A stretch of DNA of 64,000 nt from Rhodococcus sp. AW25M09 (GCF_000333955.1 NZ_CAPS01000005.1:60117-124116); one strand, 5' to 3'. Shown: positions 17,336 through 25,824, counted from the first letter of the stretch. Notes: generated by a model not told the origin, from the sequence alone. Translations and numbers: made by a program.

Positions 17336-18664
17336 TCAGCTACCTGGGAAGTCTGCGGGCAACGGCGCGAAGTCGGCCTTGATTTTCGGGCCCGGAGGAA
17401 GACCACGCAGCACCGCCGAGATCCACGCGAGCGCAGGCGGATAGCTGACAGTCACAGCGGTGATGTGCTCGGGGGCGGTGGTGTAGAAGCGCAGATCGGC
17501 ACCGCCGTCCCAGTATTTCTGGACGGTGGGGAGCACTCCCGATGGCGGGACCAATTCGTCCCACACGCCGTGCCACCACAGCAGCGGACTGTCCGGGATC
17601 GCCTTGCCCAAGCTGTTGTCGGCGAGCACTCTCATGATTCCCGGCTGGGTCTCGATCGACTTTCCGGGTTGAAAGTATTCGCTCATCGGTCGGTACATCC
17701 CGGTCAGGGCGGCGGTGTACACACATCTACTCCGCAGGTCCTGCACAATCTGCCGACTTTCCGTGGTGAGCAGATCGGCGGTGTCGAACTCTTCGGGATA
17801 TTCGCGAGACAGGGCCGCGAGACCGAGCCACATCAGGAACGACGAGATTCCGGTGACGCCCGGTCGTGGATACAGTGCGTACCTGGCTATTTCGGTGAGA
17901 TCGGCGGGAGTGCCACCGAAGGCAGTGCCGACCAGTTCCACATCGGGCGCGTAGGACTGCCGCCGTTCGGCGGCGCGGATCGAGGCCGAGCCGCCGCCCG
18001 AGTACCCGTAGAGGGCGAAGCGCGAATCGGTGAGCCCGAGCGAGGGGTCATTCTTGACTGCCCGCAGGCTGTCGAGAACCATGTTGCCTTCGTCGAACGT
18101 GTTGAAGGTGTTGAACTTTCCGTCGAAGTCCGGCATGTTTACAGCGAAACCCTGCGCCAGCCACCCGGCCAGCAGCGCCGATTCCTTCATGGTGCCGACC
18201 TGCAGAGTATGCGAGGGATTGCACGACGAATCCGTGGCATCGATCGCCTCCTGATACGACACCACCGGGCGGGGTCCACCGACCCACGGAATCCCGGGGA
18301 CGATGACCGAGGTGGCCGTCACGATCGGACCGCCGTGCACGTCGGTGCTGCGGTACAGCAATTGGCGGGTGTAGACGGGAAACGGAATTCCTAGTAATCG
18401 GGTCTGCACTTCTCGCGACCGCACGATCTGACCGGGTGCGTAGTCGCCGATGCCCGACGGGTCGTCGTACCACGAGTCCTGGTCGGGTACCGAAATCGGC
18501 AGTACGTCGTAGATCTGCGGCTCGGTCGGCAATTGGGGCAGCTGATTCTGACCGAGAGGAAACGACGGCGGGAAACCGGGATTCGCCGCTGCGACGCCGG
18601 CCCCACTCATCACGACGGCAGTCACTACCACTGCAACTATCGCGGCCCGCTTGATTCGGTACAT
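17336..18664 (-). CDS. Secreted lipase, LIP (secretory lipase) family
   Basis: 442 aa from ATG 18664, chosen because it starts a clear signal peptide (MYRIKRAAIVAVVVTAVVMS, cleavage after AAA near residue 28). The nucleophile motif GYSGGG, an Asp in HGVWDELVP and a His in APEHITA give the triad of the LIP family, which cleaves triacylglycerols in actinobacteria and Candida. A charged upstream extension of the open frame is not expected to be translated. It diverges from a TetR gene. Confidence 0.88.
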   Translation of the reverse strand: MYRIKRAAIVAVVVTAVVMSGAGVAAANPGFPPSFPLGQNQLPQLPTEPQIYDVLPISVPDQDSWYDDPSGIGDYAPGQIVRSREVQTRLLGIPFPVYTRQLLYRSTDVHGGPIVTATSVIVPGIPWVGGPRPVVSYQEAIDATDSSCNPSHTLQVGTMKESALLAGWLAQGFAVNMPDFDGKFNTFNTFDEGNMVLDSLRAVKNDPSLGLTDSRFALYGYSGGGSASIRAAERRQSYAPDVELVGTAFGGTPADLTEIARYALYPRPGVTGISSFLMWLGLAALSREYPEEFDTADLLTTESRQIVQDLRSRCVYTAALTGMYRPMSEYFQPGKSIETQPGIMRVLADNSLGKAIPDSPLLWWHGVWDELVPPSGVLPTVQKYWDGGADLRFYTTAPEHITAVTVSYPPALAWISAVLRGLPPGPKIKADFAPLPADFPGS

Positions 18665-18726
18665 GGTTCGTTGCCGTCCGGTCGTCCATGCGTGCAGGAC
18701 TGCGCGCCGGCCTGACTGTAAGCCGC

Positions 18727-18742
18727 GCCACATCAAAGTGGC
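18727..18742. promoter_or_regulatory. Inverted repeat GCCAC-ATCAAA-GTGGC between lipase and TetR gene
   Basis: Five-base perfect arms with a six-base spacer, in the 144-bp divergent region between the secreted lipase and the TetR regulator. Position suits an operator for that regulator. The arms are short, so this could be chance. Confidence 0.35.
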
Positions 18743-18808
18743 AATACATATTTTCGCTTTTGTGACATCACCCAAACTGCCTTCGACGCCGGTCAGTAGG
18801 CTCGACTC

Positions 18809-19465
18809 GTGTCCGAGAGGAAATATGCAGGCCGGTCTCCGCAGGAGCGGTCCTCCGAACGCATCGTCCGACTGATGGACACTGCGGTCACTCTGTTCGG
18901 CACGCACGGATACGCCGCGACGACCATCGGCATGCTCTGCTCCGGATCGAACGTGTCCACTCGACACTTCTATCGCGAAATCGGAAGCCGCTCGGAGCTA
19001 CTGAAGAAGATCGTCACCACCATGAACGAGGAGGGCGAGCGCGCGGCGAGAGAAGCCCTGACCGACGACGGGCGGCAGTCGGCTTCGGCATCGATCGAGA
19101 CGGCTATTCGTGCGTACCTCGCCGTGACCTGCCGTACCCGCATGGCGGCCCGGGTCTGCTACGTCGAAGTCGTCGGCGTCAGCACCGATATCGAGCTGTG
19201 GCGGATTCACCAGCGAGAGGTGATCGTCGAGATGTTCGGCGCGCTCGCGGAAGCTGCAGCGGCGCGCGGAGAATTGCCGGGCCGCAACTATCGACTGGTC
19301 GTTCTCGCGATCATCGGTGCCGCCAACATCTTTGCTCAGGAGTGGGCGCTCTCGGACTCCACCGATTCGACGTTCACCCCATATGTCGACACCCTGGTCG
19401 AACTCACCAAGGCCGCTCTCGCGGCGGTCACCGATCGACCGACCACCGAACCCGCCTCCACGTAG
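18809..19465 (+). CDS. TetR-family transcriptional regulator
   Basis: 218 aa from GTG 18809. The N-terminal DNA-binding domain is clear (AVTLFGTHGYAATTIGMLCS, then NVSTRHFYREIGSR, residues about 27-65). The C-terminal ligand domain is not recognisable to a named subfamily. Divergent from the secreted lipase, so it probably controls that gene and itself. Confidence 0.87.
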   Translation: MSERKYAGRSPQERSSERIVRLMDTAVTLFGTHGYAATTIGMLCSGSNVSTRHFYREIGSRSELLKKIVTTMNEEGERAAREALTDDGRQSASASIETAIRAYLAVTCRTRMAARVCYVEVVGVSTDIELWRIHQREVIVEMFGALAEAAAARGELPGRNYRLVVLAIIGAANIFAQEWALSDSTDSTFTPYVDTLVELTKAALAAVTDRPTTEPAST

Positions 19466-19594
19466 TGACCCAGAACACGCACGGTCGGACGTATGTTTCG
19501 GAGCGGCCGATTCGACTCATACTTATCGGCGTTGCATCTGACGCCCCAAGCTCCGGGTACCCGGAGACGACCTACACGAAAGAGGTACGCACCG

Positions 19595-20197
19595 ATGGCC
19601 GACTTCACCGACAAGGCTCAGCACAAGGCAGAGGAACTGGCCGGGACTGCAAAGGAGACGGCCGGCGAGGTCACCGGTGACGACAGCCTTCGCGCCGAAG
19701 GTGCCACCGATCAGGCGAAGGCCAACACCCACCAGGCCGCCGACAAGGTGTCCGATGCCGCAGAGAGCGCCGCCGACTCCGCAGCCGGTGCCGCCAAGGA
19801 GGCCAAGCACGCCGCCGCAGACGTCACCGAGAAGGCCGCCGACGTGGTCGAAGACGTGGCCGAAGACCTCGAGGAGACCATCGAGAACAAGGTCGGCAAC
19901 GTCGACGCCGAGGATGTGAAGGACAAGGCCTCCCAGGTCGCCGACAAGGCAGCCGACAAGGCCTCTGCCGTCGCCGACGACGTCATGAACAAATTTCCCC
20001 GCATCGACAGCGAGGATGTGGCCGAGGCCGCGAAGGTCGGCACTCCGGTCATCGCAGCCATCGCAGCAGCCGCCGGCGCAGTCGCATTCGTGCTGATTCG
20101 TCGACGCAACCGTCGCCGCAGCGCCGTGCACCTGTTCGTGCCCTCGAAGCGCACCACCCGCAAACTCGCCAAGAAGGCCCGCAAGCACAGCTTCTGA
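19595..20197 (+). CDS. CsbD-like stress protein with LEA-like repeats and a C-terminal membrane anchor
   Basis: 200 aa from ATG 19595 (GAAAGAGG upstream). The N terminus (1-50) resembles CsbD, a general-stress protein family. Residues 50-150 are very rich in Ala, Asp, Lys and Glu, in repeats such as ADKAADKASAVADD, resembling late-embryogenesis-abundant proteins. A hydrophobic helix (about 152-170, IAAIAAAAGAVAFVLI) is followed by a strongly basic tail. The molecular function is unknown; a membrane-tethered desiccation or stress role is inferred. A strong hairpin terminator follows. Confidence 0.75.
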   Translation: MADFTDKAQHKAEELAGTAKETAGEVTGDDSLRAEGATDQAKANTHQAADKVSDAAESAADSAAGAAKEAKHAAADVTEKAADVVEDVAEDLEETIENKVGNVDAEDVKDKASQVADKAADKASAVADDVMNKFPRIDSEDVAEAAKVGTPVIAAIAAAAGAVAFVLIRRRNRRRSAVHLFVPSKRTTRKLAKKARKHSF

Positions 20198-20210
20198 AGG
20201 TAAGTACACA

Positions 20211-20240
20211 AAAGCCCCGCCTCGATCGAGGCGGGGCTTT
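20211..20240. terminator. Rho-independent-type hairpin, probably bidirectional
   Basis: A perfect 15-bp inverted repeat, AAAGCCCCGCCTCGA followed directly by its complement, starting 13 bases after the CsbD-like gene and ending 8 bases before the stop of the convergent small gene. The A- and T-rich ends on both sides allow use in both directions. Confidence 0.85.
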
Positions 20241-20248
20241 CGGCGTCT

Positions 20249-20545
20249 CTACAGCGGTTTGAGCGCACGGCTGGGCACCCAGTGCGTGACGGTTTCACTG
20301 CGGTCTCGCGACATCAGCTCGTACGTGACGCGGCCCAGCCAGTCTCCGTCCACGGTGATGGACCATTCGACCAGATCGCCCGGCACCACGCGTCGCACAT
20401 CGAATCCTTCGGGATTGAATTTCGACGCGTGGTGGGGCGGCAGTGGGTAGAGGATGTTGAGGTCGATCCATACCTTCAGCGGTGGCCGGAGCAACTTGAA
20501 GGGGCGCATGGCGGACGGCGGTCGAGGGTGCGCGCGCCGTGCCAT
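20249..20545 (-). CDS. Small conserved-looking hypothetical protein
   Basis: 98 aa if it starts at ATG 20545 (MARRAHPRPPSAMRPFKLLR); ATG 20509 would give 86 aa, starting MRPFKLLRPPLKVWIDLNIL. It is basic and soluble-looking, with no signal peptide. The segment PPHHASKFNPEGFDVRRVVP contains a His pair, and the C-terminal half, GDLVEWSITVDGDWLGRVTY, looks like beta strands. I do not recognise the family. It lies between two terminators, so it is probably a single transcription unit. Confidence 0.65.
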   Translation of the reverse strand: MARRAHPRPPSAMRPFKLLRPPLKVWIDLNILYPLPPHHASKFNPEGFDVRRVVPGDLVEWSITVDGDWLGRVTYELMSRDRSETVTHWVPSRALKPL

Positions 20546-20600
20546 CGTTCGATCATACGTTCGATCGGACCGTCGATCCACCTGCCCCGACTACGAACAA

Positions 20601-20631
20601 CGGCCCCTCGCACGTGATGTGCGAGGGGCCG
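20601..20631. terminator. Hairpin terminator after the mycolyltransferase gene
   Basis: Thirteen-base perfect arms (CGGCCCCTCGCAC and its complement) with a five-base loop. On the minus strand it is followed by TTGTTCG. It starts 16 bases after the stop of the mycolyltransferase gene. Confidence 0.85.
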
Positions 20632-20647
20632 TAGTCGTGTACGAGGA

Positions 20648-21700
20648 TCAGAGGCCGAGCGACCCTGCCAGGAACGGCCAGGACTTGTGCAGGTCGTCCT
20701 CCCAGTAGCCCCACGAGTGGTTACCGACGGTCCGGAAGTCCACCGTCGCGGGGATTCCGAGCTGGTCGAGACGCTTGGCCAGGTTGGACGTGCAGTAGTT
20801 GGTGGCGACCTCGATGCCACCGCCGACGATGACCTGGTTGGCAAGGACAGCCGGGTCGTTGTCCAGGCGCGGGTTGGCAAACGTGTCGTTCGGTGCACCG
20901 GGCAGGCCACTGCCGGTGCTCATGTAGATCTGCGTTCCGCGGAGCTTCTCTGCGTTGAGCAGCGGGTCGTTCTCACGCCACACCGGTCCGTCGAGCGGTC
21001 CCCACATGTTTTCGACGTTGCCGCCGCCGTAGGTCTCGACGACGAGCTTGACGAACTGCTGGCCGATCGGGTCGGAGGTCTGAGCGCAACCGCTGTATGC
21101 CGCGACGCCGGTGAACTTGCCCGGATACTTGATCGCGATGTTGAGGACCGAGGTACCCGTCATGGACAGCGCGGCGAGCGACTGACGACCGTTGGTGTCG
21201 AACTGGGCGTCGATCAGCGGGGGCAGCTCTTCACCGAGGAAGGTGCTCCACTTGTTGGTACCGAGCTTCGGGTCGTCTTTCAACCAGTCGGTGTAGTACG
21301 ACCACTTGCCCTTCTGCGGGGTCACGACGAAGGCGTTCTTGTCGGCGAAAAATGCCTCGGCATCGGTCTGCGACTGCCACGAAGCCGAATCCTCGCCGCC
21401 GCCTGCACCGTTGAGCAGGTACAGCACCGGGCGAGACACGCTGTCGTCGGCGGGCAGTTGCACCGTGACCGGGATGGTGCGGCTCATCGACGCGGAGAAC
21501 ACCTCGAGCTGAACCTGCTTGTTGTCGAGGGTATTCACCGACTCGATCCGCGATCCGTTGCTCGACTGCGTCGTCGTAGCAGGCAGTTCGTCCGCAGACG
21601 CGACGGGCGTCATCAGCGCGGTCGGAAGAATCGCCACTGCGAGGGCGACGGCCGTAGCCGAACCGATTCGCCGGAAGCCGTGTCGTCGAGATCGTGGCAC
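20648..21700 (-). CDS. Antigen-85-type mycolyltransferase / secreted esterase
   Basis: 350 aa. The signal peptide ends near residue 36 (PVASADE). It is an esterase-D/antigen-85 fold: NGAGGGEDSASW corresponds to the oxyanion/substrate loop, LAALSMTGTSVLN carries the nucleophilic Ser, and GNHSWGYWEDDL carries the catalytic His. Such enzymes move mycolates onto trehalose or arabinogalactan in the envelope of mycolic-acid bacteria. A pair of cysteines (SGCAQ and NYCTS) may form a disulfide. Its own terminator follows. Confidence 0.88.
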   Translation of the reverse strand: MPRSRRHGFRRIGSATAVALAVAILPTALMTPVASADELPATTTQSSNGSRIESVNTLDNKQVQLEVFSASMSRTIPVTVQLPADDSVSRPVLYLLNGAGGGEDSASWQSQTDAEAFFADKNAFVVTPQKGKWSYYTDWLKDDPKLGTNKWSTFLGEELPPLIDAQFDTNGRQSLAALSMTGTSVLNIAIKYPGKFTGVAAYSGCAQTSDPIGQQFVKLVVETYGGGNVENMWGPLDGPVWRENDPLLNAEKLRGTQIYMSTGSGLPGAPNDTFANPRLDNDPAVLANQVIVGGGIEVATNYCTSNLAKRLDQLGIPATVDFRTVGNHSWGYWEDDLHKSWPFLAGSLGL

Positions 21701-21790
21701 GCTGTTTCACCTTTTCGTCGAGTTAACCCGGTCGAGTTCCTACATCGGCCGAAGATGAGGTGACGTTACCTCGAGCAAACCGCCCGAGCG

Positions 21791-23071
21791 TTATGGACCG
21801 GACGAATACGAGATGCGATCGTGATGCTCGCGCTCGCCCCTGCGAATGACGAACAGGCAACCCACGACGACGATCACCGCGACCACCACACCGACGGGAA
21901 GCGGCGAAGACAACCAGACAACGGGAGGAACGTAGTCATCGGGCGTCCCGTCCGTCCACCCGAACTCTCGCGGCGGCACCGGAGCCGAGACCCAGAACAA
22001 CGTCAGCGCGAAGGGAAGGAGGGGCGTGATGGTCGACGCCACCGTGCGCGCCGACTGCATCGATCCGACGGCCACGCCGAGGGCAATGGGATACACGGTG
22101 CAGTAGACAACGGTTCCAACGACATTGACCGAGCTCTCCCCCACCGGAACAAGACCGGTGGCCGTCACCACGGCCAACACCCCGAGCGCGGCGGTGGACA
22201 GGTCTCGCCGCAGACCCACCGCTACCGCTGCCACGAACAACGACGCGGCAATGATCAGCACCCACCACGACGCATGCGACCAACCCAACGCATTGACTCC
22301 GGACGCGGCGATCGCCAACCCCAGCATCAGGTACCGGCGGTCTCGGCCGTCCAGATCGACTGCGCCACCGTAAGTCAGCGCGGCCACGATCACCACCGCG
22401 AACAGCCACATTCGCACCGTCGACGTCGTATTGCCGAGATAGGTGTAGACGACCAGGTAGACGAACGCGAGCACCAGAACGACCACCGCATCCGCCGCCT
22501 CGAAACGAACCGCGGGTGCGCGCAGCACCACCACCACCAGAACGACCGCGGTCGCGAGAAGTACAACGAGAGGGACCGTGGATTCGACGTACATCGGACC
22601 CAAGCCATCCATCCACCGCCCGATACGCGGTGGGCGCAGTGCAGAGATCGCGCCGTAGAACAGCATCGAACGCAGCAGACCCACCGCGAGCGCGGCCGAG
22701 GGAATTCGACGTCCGGCCGCGATGCGCCCGCACACGCCCACCAGAACACCGGCCCCGATGGCGTTGGTGGTGACGGCCTGATTGGCCGCGATCGGCACGA
22801 ACGAGGGCAACGCCACGATGACCGAGCCGAACACCACAGCCGCTGCCGCCAGCACTGGGGAGCGTCGAGACTGTACGACGGCCAACACGATCACGGCGGA
22901 CATGACGGCGAGCGTGCCTGCCCACTGCGCGGTGACGAACGCCCCGAACCATTTCCCCGACGACTCGATGTAGTACGAATCCCAGCCGAGCGATTCCCGA
23001 ATCGAATACCCGGCAATGAATCCGCCGCACACCGTTGCCACACCCGGCCCGTAGCGATCCACGGCAATCAC
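21791..23071 (-). CDS. Polytopic membrane protein of unknown function
   Basis: 426 aa with about eleven to twelve hydrophobic helices, few polar loops and a His/Arg-rich cytosolic C terminus. No transporter or enzyme motif stands out; ESSGKWFGAFVTAQWAGT near residues 36-53 and a Pro-rich loop near 375-395 are the most distinctive polar parts. It lies between the mycolyltransferase and an NADH dehydrogenase gene on the same strand. The long open frame on the opposite strand is a composition shadow. Function not assigned. Confidence 0.75.
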   Translation of the reverse strand: MIAVDRYGPGVATVCGGFIAGYSIRESLGWDSYYIESSGKWFGAFVTAQWAGTLAVMSAVIVLAVVQSRRSPVLAAAAVVFGSVIVALPSFVPIAANQAVTTNAIGAGVLVGVCGRIAAGRRIPSAALAVGLLRSMLFYGAISALRPPRIGRWMDGLGPMYVESTVPLVVLLATAVVLVVVVLRAPAVRFEAADAVVVLVLAFVYLVVYTYLGNTTSTVRMWLFAVVIVAALTYGGAVDLDGRDRRYLMLGLAIAASGVNALGWSHASWWVLIIAASLFVAAVAVGLRRDLSTAALGVLAVVTATGLVPVGESSVNVVGTVVYCTVYPIALGVAVGSMQSARTVASTITPLLPFALTLFWVSAPVPPREFGWTDGTPDDYVPPVVWLSSPLPVGVVVAVIVVVGCLFVIRRGEREHHDRISYSSGP

Positions 23072-23186
23072 GAGTTCACCTTAGAGGTGTTCCCCGGCAT
23101 CGGCTGATTCGCACCTGATTGTTCGCTATCGTCGTCCGGCGGCGGGTTCCCGCCGATCAGCGACGACAGTGAACCGTGGGGCCCGC

Positions 23187-24494
23187 TCAGTTGTACGGTT
23201 TGCGAGCACTTTCCGGATCGCCGTAGGTGATGGCGCGTTCGCGTCGGGTTCCGGTGGCAAGGGTTGCCGCCCAGTTCATCAGCGTCCCGATGCGATTGCG
23301 GTTGCCGGCCAGGAACGCGATGTGGATGACGCCCCACGACACCCATCCGGGGAATCCGGACATCTTCAGCGGTCCGGCCTGTACCAGCGCGTGCCCGCGG
23401 GCTATGTAGGCCGCGGTGCCGAGATCGCGGTACTTGAAATCCGAACGCGCAGAACCGGATAGATCGGCTGCGATCGCTGAGCCCGCTGCTTTCCCACCCT
23501 GCATCGCCACTTCCGCGACGCCTGCAAGTTTGTTCAGCGACATGATATCTCCGACGACGAAGACGTTGCGGTGTCCCGGAATCGACAGGTCGGGCTGCAC
23601 GGCGATACGTCCCGATCGGTCCTGTTCGACGCCCATCGCGTCGGCCAGCTGTTTCACGAACGGGACGGCCTCGACGCCTGCCGTCCACAGCACGGTGCGA
23701 GTGTCGTAGCGGGTCACGGTCTTCGGTTCGGCCTTCGCCGTCACCTCGACATCGGTTCCGGTGACATCGGTGACGTGCACACCGAGATGGGTTTCCACGC
23801 CGACGGCGTCGAGGGTGCGCTGCGCCTTGTCGGTCAGCGAATCCGAAAAGGATTCGAGCACACGCTCGCCGCCGTGAAAAAGTAGCACGCGCGCTTCCGA
23901 CGGGTGGATCGAATCGAACTCCTTCGCCAGCGCTCTGGTGGCGAGTTCTCTTATCTGACCGGCCAATTCGACGCCCGTCGGCCCGCCCCCTGCCACGGTG
24001 AACGTGAGCCACGGGCGACGCTCCTCGGGCGTGGGGAGGGATTCGGCCATCTCGAAGGCGGAGATCAACTTTCGCCTGATCGCGAGAGCATCGTCGAGGG
24101 TCTTCATCCCCGGTGCCCACTGCACGTATTCATCGTGCCCGTGATACGCCTGCTGCATCCCTACCGCGACGACGAGGTAGTCGTAGGGCAGCTCGAACGT
24201 CGACCCGTCGAAGCGGCTCGCGGTCACCACTCCCCCGTCACCGTCGGCGGTCACCGTCGTCGCTTCACCCAGCACGACGTGCACGTTCTTCTGCTTACGC
24301 AACAGATGTCGGAGCGGGCTGGCGATCGAGCCCTCGGACACCAAACCGGTGGCGCACTGATAGAGCAACGGCTGAAAAACGTGGGAGGTGCCGCGCTCGA
24401 GCACGGTGACATCGACGTCCTCTTTGCGCAGACGTCGCGCGGCATGGAGTCCGCCGAATCCGCCGCCGAGCACCACAACACGTGGACGTGCCAT
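23187..24494 (-). CDS. ndh: Type II NADH dehydrogenase (non-proton-pumping)
   Basis: 435 aa. Two dinucleotide motifs: GGGFGG near residue 10 for FAD and AGGGPTGVELAGQI near 168 for NADH. The conserved VFQPLLYQCATG and the terminal flavin-binding VFVVGD are present. The C-terminal part is amphipathic and hydrophobic (FPGWVSWGVIHIAFLAGNRN), as expected for a peripheral membrane enzyme passing electrons to menaquinone. Typical length for actinobacterial Ndh. Confidence 0.92.
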   Translation of the reverse strand: MARPRVVVLGGGFGGLHAARRLRKEDVDVTVLERGTSHVFQPLLYQCATGLVSEGSIASPLRHLLRKQKNVHVVLGEATTVTADGDGGVVTASRFDGSTFELPYDYLVVAVGMQQAYHGHDEYVQWAPGMKTLDDALAIRRKLISAFEMAESLPTPEERRPWLTFTVAGGGPTGVELAGQIRELATRALAKEFDSIHPSEARVLLFHGGERVLESFSDSLTDKAQRTLDAVGVETHLGVHVTDVTGTDVEVTAKAEPKTVTRYDTRTVLWTAGVEAVPFVKQLADAMGVEQDRSGRIAVQPDLSIPGHRNVFVVGDIMSLNKLAGVAEVAMQGGKAAGSAIAADLSGSARSDFKYRDLGTAAYIARGHALVQAGPLKMSGFPGWVSWGVIHIAFLAGNRNRIGTLMNWAATLATGTRRERAITYGDPESARKPYN

Positions 24495-24515
24495 CTGAAC
24501 GTTCTCCCTCGGACC

Positions 24516-24544
24516 GACCCGCGAGGATGGATTCCCCGCGGGTC
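24516..24544. terminator. Inverted repeat between DUF305 gene and ndh
   Basis: Eight-base perfect arms (GACCCGCG and complement) with a 13-base loop, lying after the DUF305 stop and before the ndh start on the minus strand. It may terminate the DUF305 transcript or be an operator for ndh; no T-run follows. Confidence 0.4.
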
Positions 24545-24605
24545 ACACCCTACTCGAGTTGGTCGACGGGTAGATCTGCTGAAATGCGCGCTGACAGGAA
24601 CCAGG

Positions 24606-25268
24606 TCAGCCGAGCAGCTTCTGCATCGTGTCGATCTCCTGCTGCTGGGTAGCGACGATGCTGCGGGCCATCTCCAGTGCGTCAGGGTTGGAACCGTCCG
24701 CAATTTCGACGTTCGCCATCTCTATTGCGCCGGCGTGATGGCCGATCATCATCGTCAACCACGCTCGATCGAACTCCGCACCCGACAGAGCGGTCAAACC
24801 ATCCATGTCCTGACGGGACATCATGCCGCCGGCCGAGTTGTGGTCCATCTCGCCCATCTGGCCCATGCCGTTCGACTCACCCATGTCGCCCATATCGCCC
24901 ATGCCGTTCGACTCACCCATGCCGCCCATATCGCCCATATCGGACTCGGGTGCGGATTGGCCCCATTCGGTGAGCCACTCGGTCATCTGATCCATCTCGG
25001 GCTGTTGCGCGGCCTCGATCGATGACGCCAACGTCCGAATGTCGGCGTTGTCGGTGCGACCCTCGACCATCGCCGCCATCTCGACGGCCTGGTCGTGGTG
25101 CGGATACATTTCCCGCGCGAACGTCACGTCCGCATCGTTGAACTGGGCCGAGGTCGACGAGGGCGAGTTCCCCGCATCCGCGGAATCCGATGGGGTGTCG
25201 CTGCAGCCGGCGACGAGGAATGCGCTCACGGTGGCAACAGCCAACGTAGCGACCAGTTTTGTACGCAT
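24606..25268 (-). CDS. DUF305 lipoprotein with methionine-rich repeat
   Basis: 220 aa. The lipobox LVAGC lies near residue 21. Two DUF305 halves are seen, each with a His pair: FAREMYPHHDQAVEMA and LTMMIGHHAGAIEMA. Between them a Met/Gly/Asp/Ser segment (about residues 105-140) contains two copies of a 12-residue unit (GMGDMGDMGESN-like), encoded by a 25-bp perfect DNA repeat with 36-bp period. DUF305 proteins are often linked to copper or other metal stress; Met- and His-rich sites suit Cu(I) binding (inference). Exported and lipid-anchored. Confidence 0.87.
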   Translation of the reverse strand: MRTKLVATLAVATVSAFLVAGCSDTPSDSADAGNSPSSTSAQFNDADVTFAREMYPHHDQAVEMAAMVEGRTDNADIRTLASSIEAAQQPEMDQMTEWLTEWGQSAPESDMGDMGGMGESNGMGDMGDMGESNGMGQMGEMDHNSAGGMMSRQDMDGLTALSGAEFDRAWLTMMIGHHAGAIEMANVEIADGSNPDALEMARSIVATQQQEIDTMQKLLG

Positions 25269-25323
25269 GTGAATTTCCTTGCAAGAGTGTCGAACAGAGG
25301 GAATGAACTGTCTGTCGATCCGC

Positions 25324-25345
25324 CGGTGAACGTGCGTCCACCGGT
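25324..25345. terminator. Short inverted repeat after the DUF6153-like gene
   Basis: CCGGTG and CACCGG arms with a ten-base spacer, 8 bases beyond the stop of the minus-strand gene at 25353. Weak as a terminator; it is the only such structure in this gap. Confidence 0.35.
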
Positions 25346-25352
25346 CTCCCTG

Positions 25353-25748
25353 TCACACTCGCAAGGTCACCGATCTGTCCAACTCCCAGAGAGTCCAAGG
25401 CGGCGCCCGCTCCGAGGTGAACTCGGCATGACCGCCGATGCCGCCCGCGATGCCGAGCGTGACATCGACGCCGCTGCTCGTCGCAGGTACGGACAGCGCA
25501 GGCCACGACACCGTGGTGCCTGCGCAGGGATGCATCATCTGATGCGCCGACGGACAGATGGGCTCGACGGCACCCGCCGATATCGAGCTCTCGTGGTGGG
25601 ACATCGACACCATTGCGGCATGTTCCCCGCTCACCATGGTCGTCGGTGTCACCGAATGCATCAGGAGCACTCCGAAAATCGACAGCGCAATCAGCACTGT
25701 CTTCGCTGCGACATGACCCCGGCGGCCGTGTCGAACCACTGAGTGCAT
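25353..25748 (-). CDS. DUF6153-like small membrane/secreted protein, probably metal-linked
   Basis: 131 aa from ATG 25748. One hydrophobic N-terminal segment (about residues 17-33) is followed by a His/Met-rich stretch (VSMSHHESS, CPSAHQMMHPC) with a Cys pair, then a soluble tail. It resembles the actinobacterial DUF6153 family as I recall it. It stands next to the DUF305 gene on the same strand, and a CsoR-type operator lies 20 bases upstream, suggesting Cu(I)-induced expression (inference). Confidence 0.65.
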   Translation of the reverse strand: MHSVVRHGRRGHVAAKTVLIALSIFGVLLMHSVTPTTMVSGEHAAMVSMSHHESSISAGAVEPICPSAHQMMHPCAGTTVSWPALSVPATSSGVDVTLGIAGGIGGHAEFTSERAPPWTLWELDRSVTLRV

Positions 25749-25768
25749 GTCATCGACGATAGCAGTGA

Positions 25769-25783
25769 TACCCCCCAGGGGTA
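25769..25783. promoter_or_regulatory. CsoR-type operator TACCCCCCAGGGGTA
   Basis: A G/C-tract palindrome (TACCCC...GGGGTA) of the form bound by CsoR-family copper or persulfide sensors. It is 20 bases upstream of the DUF6153-like gene and 6 bases from the first DosR-like box. No csoR gene is present in the window. Confidence 0.6.
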
Positions 25784-25789
25784 ATTCAC

Positions 25790-25824
25790 GGGACTTCCGC
25801 CACCAGCCGAGGGACTTCCGCCTC
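25790..25824. promoter_or_regulatory. Two tandem DosR-like boxes (GGGACTTCCGCC), 21-bp period
   Basis: GGGACTTCCGCC occurs at 25790-25801 and again at 25811-25822, exactly two helical turns apart, in front of the USP-phosphoketolase operon. The half site GGGACTT agrees with the mycobacterial DosR consensus (TTSGGGACTWWAGTCCCSAA). Confidence 0.7.

Noticed and set aside
21821..23107. 428-codon open frame on the plus strand opposite the unknown membrane protein
   Set aside because: Its composition is His/Arg-rich and disordered, with no domain. The minus-strand frame gives regular hydrophobic helices, so the plus frame is a GC-codon shadow.
24861..24921. The 36-bp repeat as a CRISPR-like array
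   Set aside because: It has only two units, is in frame and encodes protein repeats in the DUF305 gene; no cas genes are present.
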